A stretch of 12,663 nucleotides of DNA from contig QNBZ01000014.1 in NCBI GenBank assembly GCA_003644295.1, positions 1 to 12,663 of the forward strand. Reading direction: 5' to 3'. The DNA is from Planctomycetota bacterium (GTDB taxonomy: Bacteria > Planctomycetota > Phycisphaerae > Sedimentisphaerales > Anaerobacaceae). Positions 1-6,465 of this stretch are shown here, piece after piece. Both the position numbers and the translations under genes were made by a program. The stretch's first letter is position 1. Each line of letters starts with the position of its first letter. The notes beneath the pieces were generated by a model. That model made no database searches. It saw nothing but the letters and a program-made list of their open reading frames with translations, and was not told where the DNA came from.

Positions 1-98
1 ATAAGTGATTATTGATAAGTGATTATTGATAAGTGATTATTGATAAGTGATTATTGATAAGTGATTATTGATAAGTGATTATTGATAAGTGATTATTG
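1..98. repeat. 14-bp tandem repeat, seven perfect copies
   Basis: Seven identical, uninterrupted copies of ATAAGTGATTATTG fill the left edge of the window. The array may extend further left, beyond what is visible. It sits directly upstream of rplR, where the end of rplF is normally found. The 14-base period is not a multiple of three, and each unit carries TAA and TGA, so all three plus-strand frames are closed and the array cannot be coding. It ends 17 to 32 bases before the rplR start, depending on which start is used. A degenerate copy of the unit recurs after rplR at 497-508. Function is unknown; slippage-prone intergenic filler is the simplest reading. Confidence 0.97.
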
Positions 99-130
99 AT
101 TATAGGAAATGATATTTGGACTTTGCTTTT

Positions 131-496
131 ATGAGCGTTGACAGTGTAAAAAAAGCAGCGTTGAGGCGTAAATATCATGTACGCAAAAAAATATTCGGAA
201 CGCCGGACAGACCACGGCTATCAGTATTTCGTTCAAACAGGCATATTTACGCTCAGGTTATAGATGATGTTGCCGGAGCGACCCTTGTTTCGGCGAGCAC
301 AAGAGCTAAAGGACTGCGGGACCAATTGCACAATGGCGGTGATAAGAAAGCTGCTGAAGTGGTAGGCGAAGCCATCGCAAAGCAGGCGCTCGGCGTTGGT
401 ATTAAATGTGTCTGTTTTGACAGGAACCGGAATAAATTTCATGGTAGAGTAAAAGCACTTGCTGAAGCGGCACGAAAAGCAGGGTTGGCTTTTTGA
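131..496 (+). CDS. rplR: 50S ribosomal protein L18
   Basis: L18 binds 5S rRNA and helps dock it into the central protuberance of the large subunit. The N-terminal basic stretch, then [20 protein letters not shown], then VIDD and the closing [20 protein letters not shown] segment are the standard L18 signature. The protein has 121 residues from the ATG at 131, normal for the family. A TTG at 116 would add five residues (MDFAF). That TTG has the better-placed ribosome site, AGGAAA at 104-109 with six bases of spacing, whereas the ATG has only a weak GGA at 118-120. I prefer the ATG because the added residues are hydrophobic and unlike usual L18 N-termini, but the choice is open. It sits in the spc operon between the (unseen) rplF and rpsE. 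Confidence 0.95.
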   Translation: MSVDSVKKAALRRKYHVRKKIFGTPDRPRLSVFRSNRHIYAQVIDDVAGATLVSASTRAKGLRDQLHNGGDKKAAEVVGEAIAKQALGVGIKCVCFDRNRNKFHGRVKALAEAARKAGLAF

Positions 497-522
497 GTAA
501 TTATTGATATTGGAGAAGAAAA

Positions 523-1041
523 TTGGCAGTAGAGGCGGTTAAACGAGCCGGACAGGAAGAAGGACAGTTTGAAGATACTGTCGTGAAGGTATTTCGCTGT
601 TCAAAAGTGGTTAAAGGCGGTCGGCGGTTCAGCTTTGCGGCGTTAGTTGTGGTCGGTGATAAAGCAGGTACGGTCGGCGTCGGTTACGGCAAGGCCAATG
701 AAGTTCCTCCAGCGGTCGAGAAAGGTATAAAAGACGCCAAGAAATGTTTGCATAAGATACCCTTGGTGGGACGAACAATTCCCCATCAAATCAATGGTAA
801 ATACAGAGCTACAAAGATAACGTTGGTTCCGGCCAGTCCCGGTACAGGGGTCATTGCCGGCTCCAGCGCAAGAGCGGTGCTCGAATTAGCCGGCGTGCAG
901 GATGTTCTCACAAAGGTCTATGGAAGCACTTCGGCTAAAAACGTTGTCAAAGCTACATTGGACGGATTGGTGAACCTGCGAAGTAAAGAGATGGCCGAAT
1001 CTCTTCGTGGAGTAAAGGTCGAGGCGGTAATAAAGCGATAA
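523..1041 (+). CDS. rpsE: 30S ribosomal protein S5
   Basis: S5 lies on the solvent side of the small subunit near the mRNA entry channel and contributes to decoding accuracy. The protein has 172 residues. The N-terminal S5 domain is seen around residues 20-80, with KVVKGGRRFSFAALVVVGD and GTVGVGYGKANEVP. The C-terminal domain has the motif LVPASPGTGVIAGSSARAVL followed by LAGVQDVLTKVYGSTSAKN. The start is TTG at 523, supported by a purine-rich site, GGAGAAGAA at 512-520, and by the lack of an in-frame ATG close by. It lies 26 bases after rplR. The expected next gene, rpmD (L30), is absent and rplO follows at once. Confidence 0.97.
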   Translation: MAVEAVKRAGQEEGQFEDTVVKVFRCSKVVKGGRRFSFAALVVVGDKAGTVGVGYGKANEVPPAVEKGIKDAKKCLHKIPLVGRTIPHQINGKYRATKITLVPASPGTGVIAGSSARAVLELAGVQDVLTKVYGSTSAKNVVKATLDGLVNLRSKEMAESLRGVKVEAVIKR

Positions 1042-1059
1042 AAGGTGGTGATAATTCAG

Positions 1060-1503
1060 ATGTCCGGTTTACAAATAACTTCAGTTGCTGGCAGACATAA
1101 AGCTCGCCGTCGTGTAGGCAGAGGTGCAGGCAGCAGGCGCGGCAAAACCTGTGGTAGAGGTCATAACGGCAGCGGCAGCAGGGCGGGAGCGATTTCGCTT
1201 TCGCTTTATGAGGGTGGCCAGATGCCTTTATTTCGTCGGCTGCCCAAAAGAGGTTTCAGTAATAAAAATTATGCAACGCGCTACGAAATTGTTAATGTAT
1301 CACAGTTGGAAAGATTTGACGACGGTATCAGCATTGGAACCGAGCAGCTATCCGGCGCTGGACTTATCGGCAGCCTCAAAAGCAGAGTTAAAATTCTTGG
1401 CGATGGCGACCTGACAAAAAAGCTGGACGTTACGGCTCATAAATTTAGTAAAACTGCCGAGCAGAAGATAGAGGCCTGTGGCGGTACAGCAAATAAAATG
1501 TAA
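1060..1503 (+). CDS. rplO: 50S ribosomal protein L15
   Basis: L15 is a late-assembling 23S rRNA-binding protein with a long basic N-terminal arm. The arm is visible as RRVGRGAGSRRGKTCGRGHNG, and the conserved GGQMPLFRRLPKRGFSN follows. The C-terminal globular part ends with the family's typical HKFSKTAEQKIEACGG. From the ATG at 1060 the protein has 147 residues, normal for L15. I chose this start because AGGTGGTG at 1043-1050 lies nine bases upstream as a near-consensus Shine-Dalgarno; GTG codons at 1045 and 1048 are in frame but overlap that site. The site begins right after the rpsE stop, so the two genes are 18 bases apart. Confidence 0.96.
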   Translation: MSGLQITSVAGRHKARRRVGRGAGSRRGKTCGRGHNGSGSRAGAISLSLYEGGQMPLFRRLPKRGFSNKNYATRYEIVNVSQLERFDDGISIGTEQLSGAGLIGSLKSRVKILGDGDLTKKLDVTAHKFSKTAEQKIEACGGTANKM

Positions 1504-1537
1504 AGTGAAAAGTGCAAAATTATAGTGTAGAATTCAA

Positions 1538-1576
1538 AGTTTTAAACTTTGAGTTGTGGTTTTTAGCTTTTAGTTT
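1538..1576. repeat. Dispersed 39-bp intergenic repeat, copy A
   Basis: This stretch, in the 86-base gap between rplO and secY, matches 4856-4894 in the rpmJ-rpsM gap. Both copies begin with AGTTTTAAA, then have ten diverged bases (six of ten alike), then the identical 20-mer TGGTTTTTAGCTTTTAGTTT, with the same internal spacing. Copy A overlaps a perfect palindrome, CAAAGTTT-T-AAACTTTG at 1535-1551. Both copies lie just upstream of a start codon. The repeat reads open in the secY frame, which gives a spurious N-terminal extension there. Confidence 0.85.
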
Positions 1577-1589
1577 TCAGTTGGAAAAG

Positions 1590-2936
1590 ATGTTTGGGAC
1601 AGTACTTAACATATTTAAGATTTCAGATTTGCGCAATAAGATTCTGTTTACTGTTGCGCTGCTGATGATATACAGGATTGGCTTTCACATACCAAATCCC
1701 GGCTTTGACCAGTCGAAAATAGCCAGTGCGGCTACCAGTAGAGATACCGAGAGTCCTCTGGGCAGGGCTGCTGAATATATGCAGATGTTCACCGGCGGGA
1801 CATTGAGACGCAGCAGTTTATTTGGTTTGGGAATTATGCCATATATTACCGCATCGATTATTCTTATGCTGCTTGGTGAGGTTGTTCCCACTTTGAAGAA
1901 GCTGCGTCAGGAGGGCCAGACCGGCTATAAAAAAATACAGGAATATACGCGTTACCTGACCGTACCGATATGTATTGTCCAGTCGATGATGTATATGAAG
2001 CTGATGGGTTCATTCACTTATGCAGGGATGCATACTCAAGCAGTGATAATGGGTATCGTCGGTATGACGGCAGGTACCGTTTTCCTGATGTGGCTCGGTG
2101 AGCAGATAGACGAATATGGCATAGGTAACGGTATTAGTTTAATAATTATGGCAGGCATTATTGCCAGAATGCCATGGGCGGTTCAGATGCTCTGGCAGAA
2201 TGTAGATTTTAGAGTTGGAGCGCCGGCCGGCAGCATAGGCCCGGCAAAGATACTGTTCCTGATAAGCGCTTTTGTATTTGTTGTAGCAGGCGCTATACTG
2301 ATAACTCAGGGCCAGCGCCGAATACCAATTCAGCAGGCAAAACAAATGCGTGGACGCCGAATGTATGGCGGTCAAAGACATTATCTGCCGCTGAGGGTTA
2401 ATCATGGCGGTGTGATGCCGATAATTTTCGCATCGAGTTTTATGATATTTCCGCCGGTATTGATAGGTCAGTTGGCAAAAATCAAAGACTGGGGATTACT
2501 TGATACATTGCAAGGTGCTTTGAGGCCGGGGGCCTATACGTATAATGTCTTATATATGTTGTTGATATTTTTATTTACTTATTTTTGGGTAACAGTGCAG
2601 TTTCAGCCGAAGGAAATGGCCAAAAATTTGCGAGATTCCGGCAGCTTTATTCCCGGTCTTCGTCCCGGACGCAGAACAGCGGAGTATCTGGAAACGGTAA
2701 TGAGCAGAGTTACTTACTTTGGAGCTGCGTTCTTAGCTATAATCGCAATTGTTCCATCTGTGATTATAGTATTATTAGGAGTTGACTGGCGAATAGCAAG
2801 TTTTTTTGGCGGGACCGGCTTGTTGATAGTTGTAAGCGTATCGCTGGATTTGGTTCAGAAGATAGAGGCCAATCTCTTAATGCGCAGCTATGATGGCTTT
2901 AGTCAAACCGGCAAGATAAGAGGAGCGTACAGATGA
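1590..2936 (+). CDS. secY: Preprotein translocase subunit SecY
   Basis: SecY is the channel-forming inner-membrane subunit of the Sec translocon. It works with SecE, SecG and SecA, and handles co-translational insertion with the ribosome. The protein has 448 residues from the ATG at 1590, within the usual range, with ten membrane segments expected. Family landmarks are SLFGLGIMPYITASIILMLL near residues 76-95, GNGISLIIMAGI, the cytosolic loop with RRIPIQQAKQMRGRRM, and FTYFWVTVQFQPKEMAKNLR before the last segments. The reading frame stays open upstream to 1512, but that part only translates the A/T-rich intergenic repeat, so I reject it. The ribosome site before 1590 is weak (GGAAAAG, tight spacing), and a TTG at 1581 is an alternative. 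The TGA stop overlaps the adk start (ATGA). Confidence 0.97.
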   Translation: MFGTVLNIFKISDLRNKILFTVALLMIYRIGFHIPNPGFDQSKIASAATSRDTESPLGRAAEYMQMFTGGTLRRSSLFGLGIMPYITASIILMLLGEVVPTLKKLRQEGQTGYKKIQEYTRYLTVPICIVQSMMYMKLMGSFTYAGMHTQAVIMGIVGMTAGTVFLMWLGEQIDEYGIGNGISLIIMAGIIARMPWAVQMLWQNVDFRVGAPAGSIGPAKILFLISAFVFVVAGAILITQGQRRIPIQQAKQMRGRRMYGGQRHYLPLRVNHGGVMPIIFASSFMIFPPVLIGQLAKIKDWGLLDTLQGALRPGAYTYNVLYMLLIFLFTYFWVTVQFQPKEMAKNLRDSGSFIPGLRPGRRTAEYLETVMSRVTYFGAAFLAIIAIVPSVIIVLLGVDWRIASFFGGTGLLIVVSVSLDLVQKIEANLLMRSYDGFSQTGKIRGAYR

Positions 2937-3607
2937 GAGTAGTTTTATTAGGCGCTCCCGGCGCAGGCAAAGGGACACAGTGTAAGAGGATCGTTGAAAA
3001 ATATGGCCTGCTCCACTTGTCCAGCGGGGACATCCTGCGGCAGGAGAGAGCCGAGGGAACAGAACTGGGCAGGAAAGCTCAAAGCTATATGGATTCTGGC
3101 GCACTGGTGCCTGATGAAATAATAGTTGAGATGATGACTGCTGCGATAACCAGGGCGCCTCAGGCCGGCTTCATACTTGATGGCTTTCCCAGGACGGTTA
3201 ATCAGGCCATTGAACTTGACAAGGCGTTGGCTCGAAGTGGACAGGGAATAGACGCCGTTTTGAACTTGAAGATAGACGACCGGCTGGTAGCCCAGAGAAT
3301 AACCGGCAGGAGAAGCTGTCCTGAATGTGGCGCTGTTTATCACATTGAGAACCTGAAGCCAAAGGTCGAAGGAATATGCGATAATGATGGCGCAAAACTA
3401 ATTCAAAGGCCTGATGACAGCCCAGAGGTGGTGTCGAATCGGCTTGAAACCTATCACCGGCAGACGGAACCGGTGCTGGATTACTACAAAAGCAATGGTA
3501 CGGTCTGTTATGATATTTCCGCTGACAGTGGCGCCGATGAGATAACTGATTTGCTATTTGAAAAATTGGATGGTCTGGCCAAAAGCTTAAGCGAGATAGG
3601 AAATTAA
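2933..3607 (+). CDS. adk: Adenylate kinase, zinc-binding LID type
   Basis: Adenylate kinase converts ATP plus AMP to two ADP in the cytoplasm. The protein has 224 residues. The P-loop GAPGAGKGT is at residues 7-15, DGFPRT at 83-88, and the LID domain begins at about 120. The LID carries C129, C132, C149 and D152, a Cys3-Asp set like the structural zinc site known from Gram-positive adenylate kinases. The C-terminal part keeps RLETYHRQTEPVLDYY. The ATG at 2933 overlaps the secY stop by the ATGA arrangement, and AAGAGGAG at 2918-2925 is a strong Shine-Dalgarno seven bases upstream, so translation is probably coupled to secY. The next gene, map, starts on the base after the adk stop. Confidence 0.98.
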   Translation: MRVVLLGAPGAGKGTQCKRIVEKYGLLHLSSGDILRQERAEGTELGRKAQSYMDSGALVPDEIIVEMMTAAITRAPQAGFILDGFPRTVNQAIELDKALARSGQGIDAVLNLKIDDRLVAQRITGRRSCPECGAVYHIENLKPKVEGICDNDGAKLIQRPDDSPEVVSNRLETYHRQTEPVLDYYKSNGTVCYDISADSGADEITDLLFEKLDGLAKSLSEIGN

Positions 3608-4393
3608 ATGGCTATAACGCTTAAGAGCCGAAGAGAAATCGAGTTGATGCGTAAAGCCGGCGTTGTTGTAGCTGATGTTCTTTCAAAATTACAGGAGATA
3701 GCAAAGCCCGGTATAACTACCGCTCAGTTGGACAGCGTAGCTATACAAATGGCTGCTGATGCCGGTGCGGAGACCTTGTTTAAGGGCGTTCGCAGCCCGC
3801 ATGCTCAAGTCCCGTTTCCAGGCGCTATTTGCGCATCGGTAAATGAGCAGATTGTTCACGGGATTCCCTCTGAGTTTGTTAAGCTCAGAGACGGCGATAT
3901 TCTGAGTATTGACTTTGGCGTCAGACTCGATGGCTATTGTGGAGACGCTGCTGTTACAACTGATATTGGCGAAGTTTCCGAAGACAGGCACAAGCTTATG
4001 GACATAACCAGTCGTGCTTTGGATATAGCGATATCAAAAGCGGCGCCGGGTGTTAAGTGGAGTACAATAGCTGCGGAGATGCAGGATTGTGTTGAGTCGG
4101 CTGGCTTTTCGGTAGTAAAGGATTTTGTCGGGCATGGCATCGGCAGAGAAATGCACGAAGAGCCGAGAGTACCAAACTTTGTCAGCGATGAGTTGTTGGC
4201 TAACGATATTGTCCTGGCTGAAGGTATGGTGCTGGCGGTAGAGCCGATGGTTAACGCCGGTACCTACAACGTGCGGACGCTGAAAGACGGATGGACTGTG
4301 GTAACGAAAGACGGGAAATGCTCGGCTCATTTTGAGCATACGATTGCTGTAACAAAAACTGGTTGTGAGGTACTGACTGCGAAGAGGGTATAG
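3608..4393 (+). CDS. map: Type I methionine aminopeptidase
   Basis: This enzyme removes the initiator methionine from nascent proteins. The protein has 261 residues of the short, single-domain (type Ia) form with no N-terminal zinc-finger extension. The five metal ligands of the family are all visible: D102 (in IDFG), D113 (in CGDAA), H176 (in GHGIG), E212 (in VEPM) and E243 (in HFEHT). H84 in IVHGIP corresponds to the conserved substrate-contacting histidine. It begins directly after the adk stop with a short-spaced AGGAAA at 3598-3603. Its TAG stop (4391-4393) is inside the left arm of a strong hairpin described separately. Placement between adk and infA is the classical spc-operon order. 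Confidence 0.98.
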   Translation: MAITLKSRREIELMRKAGVVVADVLSKLQEIAKPGITTAQLDSVAIQMAADAGAETLFKGVRSPHAQVPFPGAICASVNEQIVHGIPSEFVKLRDGDILSIDFGVRLDGYCGDAAVTTDIGEVSEDRHKLMDITSRALDIAISKAAPGVKWSTIAAEMQDCVESAGFSVVKDFVGHGIGREMHEEPRVPNFVSDELLANDIVLAEGMVLAVEPMVNAGTYNVRTLKDGWTVVTKDGKCSAHFEHTIAVTKTGCEVLTAKRV

Positions 4394-4419
4394 GGTTTAG
4401 TCTTTCCTGAACCCTATAC
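4388..4419 (+). promoter_or_regulatory. Hairpin spanning map stop codon, before infA
   Basis: A perfect 10-bp inverted repeat, GTATAGGGTT (4388-4397) and AACCCTATAC (4410-4419), extends inward by a wobble pair and two Watson-Crick pairs to a 13-bp stem with a six-base loop (TCTTTC). The map stop codon lies in the left arm and the infA start is seven bases beyond the right arm. No T-run follows, so it does not look like an intrinsic terminator. A role in mRNA processing, stability or control of infA translation is possible but is inference only. Confidence 0.75.
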
Positions 4420-4426
4420 GCTGATT

Positions 4427-4642
4427 ATGGTAAAGAAGGATGCAATAAGATTGCAAGCTAAGGTAACCGAGGCATTGCCGAATGCAGTGTTTAGAGTAGA
4501 ACTGGAAAACGGTCATCAGATTTTGGCGCATGTTTCGGGGAAAATGAGGATGCACTTTATTCGGATTTTGCCGGGCGATTCGGTTACGGTTGAAATGTCG
4601 CCCTATGATTTGAATAAGGGCAGAATAGTCCTGCGCAATTGA
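4427..4642 (+). CDS. infA: Translation initiation factor IF-1
   Basis: IF-1 is a small OB-fold protein that binds the ribosomal A site during initiation and aids IF-2 and IF-3. The 71-residue product carries the near-invariant [35 protein letters not shown] and [11 protein letters not shown] segments. Length is normal. No Shine-Dalgarno sequence is visible before the ATG; instead a 13-bp hairpin ends seven bases upstream. The gene sits 33 bases after map and 47 bases before rpmJ, the usual order at the junction of the spc and alpha operons. Confidence 0.97.
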   Translation: MVKKDAIRLQAKVTEALPNAVFRVELENGHQILAHVSGKMRMHFIRILPGDSVTVEMSPYDLNKGRIVLRN

Positions 4643-4689
4643 CTGGCTGTTGTTGTGTGCAGGTTTTGAACAGGAAAACGGATGCGAAA

Positions 4690-4803
4690 ATGAAAGTTAG
4701 AAGTTCAGTAAAACGTATATGTGAAAACTGCAAAATTATTCGTCGCAAGGGTGTTGTGCGGGTGATTTGTACGAACCCTCGCCATAAACAGCGACAGGGT
4801 TGA
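4690..4803 (+). CDS. rpmJ: 50S ribosomal protein L36, zinc-binding form
   Basis: L36 is the smallest large-subunit protein and binds 23S rRNA with a zinc ribbon. The 37-residue product begins [15 protein letters not shown] and ends NPRHKQRQG. It has the full zinc-ligand set C11, C14, C27 and H32, so it is the cysteine-containing form, not the cysteine-free paralogue. The ATG at 4690 is 13 bases after AGGAA (4672-4676), a long spacing. A three-codon frame, ATG CGA AAA TGA, begins at 4682 with better spacing to that site, and its stop overlaps the rpmJ start as ATGA. Confidence 0.97.
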   Translation: MKVRSSVKRICENCKIIRRKGVVRVICTNPRHKQRQG

Positions 4804-4855
4804 AAAGCGTAAAATGTAAAGCGTAAAAGGTAAAACCACAGCAGAAAATTCGAGA

Positions 4856-4894
4856 AGTTTTAAATTTTGGATTATGGTTTTTAGCTTTTAGTTT
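4856..4894. repeat. Dispersed 39-bp intergenic repeat, copy B
   Basis: This is the second copy of the repeat at 1538-1576, here in the 112-base gap between rpmJ and rpsM. The identical 20-base core is at 4875-4894 and AGTTTTAAA at 4856-4864, with the same spacing as copy A. The rest of the gap is A/T-rich; AGCGTAAAA occurs twice (from 4806 and from 4820). Nothing in the gap looks coding. Confidence 0.85.
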
Positions 4895-4915
4895 GTAATT
4901 AAAAGAGGATTTGAT

Positions 4916-5299
4916 ATGCCGCGTATAGTTGGTGTCGATATTCCCAATGATAAATCTATATGGATTTCATTGACTTATATTCCGGGCATAGGCAAGTATA
5001 CTTCCCAACAGATTTTGAAGGAGGCCAGGATAGAAAGTAGTACGAAAGCCAGCAAACTTACCGAGGACGAGCTTAGCCGGATAAATCAGATAGTAGACCG
5101 TAATTACATCACAGGAGGCCAGCTTCGCAGACAGGTAAGTCAAAATATCGCCCGGCTGCGTGACATAGCTTGTTATAGAGGCATTCGTCATAGAAGAGGT
5201 TTGCCGGTGCGTGGTCAGTGTACTCAAAGCAATGCCCGGACCCGCAAAGGGCCAAGAAAGACAGTGGCTGGCAAGAAAAGCGTAAAGGAAGCACGATAA
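4916..5299 (+). CDS. rpsM: 30S ribosomal protein S13
   Basis: S13 sits in the head of the small subunit, where it contacts the P-site tRNA and forms an intersubunit bridge. The 127-residue protein starts [20 protein letters not shown], followed by the helix-hairpin-helix-like [14 protein letters not shown]. The central [19 protein letters not shown] and the basic tail [16 protein letters not shown] are typical. The ATG at 4916 has AGAGGA at 4904-4909, six bases upstream, a clear ribosome site. It is the first gene of the classical alpha operon (S13-S11-S4-alpha-L17). In this genome the 112-base repeat-bearing gap separates it from rpmJ. Confidence 0.97.
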   Translation: MPRIVGVDIPNDKSIWISLTYIPGIGKYTSQQILKEARIESSTKASKLTEDELSRINQIVDRNYITGGQLRRQVSQNIARLRDIACYRGIRHRRGLPVRGQCTQSNARTRKGPRKTVAGKKSVKEAR

Positions 5300-5311
5300 A
5301 AAGGCGTGAAG

Positions 5312-5341
5312 CGTATCCCGTGGAGCGTGAGGTGGGATACG
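5312..5341 (+). repeat. Inverted repeat in rpsM-rpsK gap
   Basis: CGTATCCC (5312-5319) and GGGATACG (5334-5341) form a perfect 8-bp inverted repeat, with two inner G-U pairs possible and a loop of about ten bases. It lies 13 bases after the rpsM stop. No T-run follows, so intrinsic termination is unlikely. It leads directly into the GATACRA repeats. Confidence 0.7.
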
Positions 5342-5374
5342 AAATACAAGATACAAGATACGAGATACGAAATA
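5336..5374. repeat. GATACGA/GATACAA short repeats before rpsK
   Basis: GATACGAAATA occurs exactly twice, at 5336-5346 and 5364-5374. Between them lies a 7-bp tandem run: GATACAA (5350-5356), GATACGA (5357-5363) and GATACGA (5364-5370). The run ends on the base before the rpsK start and takes the place of a recognisable Shine-Dalgarno. It is open in the rpsK frame, which could mislead start prediction towards GTG at 5306. Confidence 0.85.
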
Positions 5375-5755
5375 ATGGCAAAAGGTTCAAAGCGGAAAGT
5401 TAGAAGAAATGTCGTCAAAGCTATTGTGCATATAAAAGCGACATTTAATAATACGTTGATTACGATTACAGATTTGGATGGCAATGCAATTTGCTCAGGT
5501 TCAGCTGGCTGTGTTGGTTTCAAGGGCTCTCGTAAAAGTACGCCTTTTGCCGCTCAGCAGGCGGCGCAGCGTTGTGCCGGGGACGCTATGCGAAACGGCG
5601 TGCGCGAGGTCGAAATCAGAGTTAAAGGTCCCGGCTCAGGACGTGAGTCGGCCATCTCCGCCCTGCAGCAGGCAGGGTTGCGCATCGCCTCAATAGAAGA
5701 TGTTACGCCTCTTCCGCATAATGGCTGTCGGCCACCAAAGCGAAGGCGAGTGTAA
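5375..5755 (+). CDS. rpsK: 30S ribosomal protein S11
   Basis: S11 is part of the platform of the small subunit, near the E site and the 3' end of 16S rRNA. From the ATG at 5375 the protein has 126 residues, close to the usual 129. It shows [56 protein letters not shown] and the invariant ending [18 protein letters not shown]. The frame is open back to a GTG at 5306, but those 23 extra codons only translate the hairpin and GATACRA repeats, so I reject that start. No good Shine-Dalgarno is present; GAG at 5362-5364 is the nearest candidate. It lies between rpsM and rpsD, as in the standard alpha operon. Confidence 0.97.
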   Translation: MAKGSKRKVRRNVVKAIVHIKATFNNTLITITDLDGNAICSGSAGCVGFKGSRKSTPFAAQQAAQRCAGDAMRNGVREVEIRVKGPGSGRESAISALQQAGLRIASIEDVTPLPHNGCRPPKRRRV

Positions 5756-5772
5756 AAAGTAAAAAATAAAAG

Positions 5773-5793
5773 TGACAAATAAAATTTCAAAAA
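5773..5793. repeat. 21-bp intergenic repeat, copy 1
   Basis: This segment in the 52-base gap between rpsK and rpsD matches 6480-6500 in the rpsD-rpoA gap at 20 of 21 positions. Both copies begin TGACAAAT and end AAATTTCAAAAA. The gap is otherwise nearly pure A/T with the weak ribosome site AAAGGA (5791-5796) of rpsD at its end. Confidence 0.8.
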
Positions 5794-5807
5794 GGACAAA
5801 ATAAACG

Positions 5808-6440
5808 ATGGGACGTTACCTTGGTTCATCTTGTAAATACTGTCGTCGTGAAGGAATGAAGCTGATGCTCAAGGGTATCAGATGTGAGACGGCTAAGTGT
5901 CCAATCGAAAAGAAACAGCGTAATTTGGCTCCCGGTATGCACGGCTGGCGCAGAGCCAGAGCGAGCGAATATGGCGTTCGGCTGCGTGAAAAGCAGAAAG
6001 TAAAAAGGTACTACGGGCTTATGGACGGTCAATTTATAAGGATATTCCGCAGGGCCGAGCGGATGAAGGGCAATACCGGTCAGACCCTACTGCAGCTATT
6101 GGAGAGGCGTTTGGATAACGTAATATACAAGTTGAATTTTGCGCCGTCACGCAAGGCGGCAAGGCAGTTAATTAGCCATGGTCATATTCATGTGAACGGC
6201 CGAAAGGTTAATATCAGTCATTACACTACGAAAATCGGCGACAAGATAACAGTTAAAGGTTCTGAGAAAAGCGTTAAAAAGGTGAAGCGACAGTTGGAGA
6301 GCAACCCGAATTTCGCCACACAAAGCTGGTTGCAGCTTGACCGTGAAAAACCCGAGGCCGCCGTTGTTGCCTTGCCCAGTCGAGATGACGTTCAAATTCC
6401 TGTTGAGGAACAGTTGGTGGTAGAGTTCTGTTCGAGATAG
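5808..6440 (+). CDS. rpsD: 30S ribosomal protein S4, zinc-binding form
   Basis: S4 is a primary 16S rRNA binder that nucleates small-subunit assembly; in E. coli it is also the repressor of the alpha operon. The 210-residue protein starts MGRYLGSSCKYCRREG. C9, C12, C26 and C31 form the zinc-ribbon set seen in the cysteine-bearing S4 class. An S4 RNA-binding domain follows, roughly residues 98-160, with RRLDNVIYKLNFAPSRKAAR and LISHGHIHVNGRKVN. The C-terminus ends in VPVEEQ-like sequence (IPVEEQLVVEFCSR), as usual. The ATG at 5808 has AAAGGA 11 bases upstream. Whether S4 autoregulation operates here cannot be judged: I did not identify an E. coli-like pseudoknot before rpsM. Confidence 0.97.
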   Translation: MGRYLGSSCKYCRREGMKLMLKGIRCETAKCPIEKKQRNLAPGMHGWRRARASEYGVRLREKQKVKRYYGLMDGQFIRIFRRAERMKGNTGQTLLQLLERRLDNVIYKLNFAPSRKAARQLISHGHIHVNGRKVNISHYTTKIGDKITVKGSEKSVKKVKRQLESNPNFATQSWLQLDREKPEAAVVALPSRDDVQIPVEEQLVVEFCSR

Positions 6441-6465
6441 CCACAGGGAAATGTAAAATGCAAAA

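Noticed and set aside
1..98. Possible CRISPR array
   Set aside because: The units are 14 bases with no spacers between them; it is a simple tandem repeat.
1512..1589. N-terminal extension of SecY from an upstream GTG
   Set aside because: These 26 codons translate the A/T-rich intergenic repeat also found before rpsM; SecY homology and normal length begin at the ATG at 1590.
4388..4419. Intrinsic terminator between map and infA
   Set aside because: The stem is strong but no T-run follows, and infA starts seven bases later inside a conserved operon order.
4967..5523. Several minus-strand open frames over rpsM and rpsK
   Set aside because: They are antisense to well-conserved ribosomal protein genes and partly translate the GATACRA repeats; no sign of coding.
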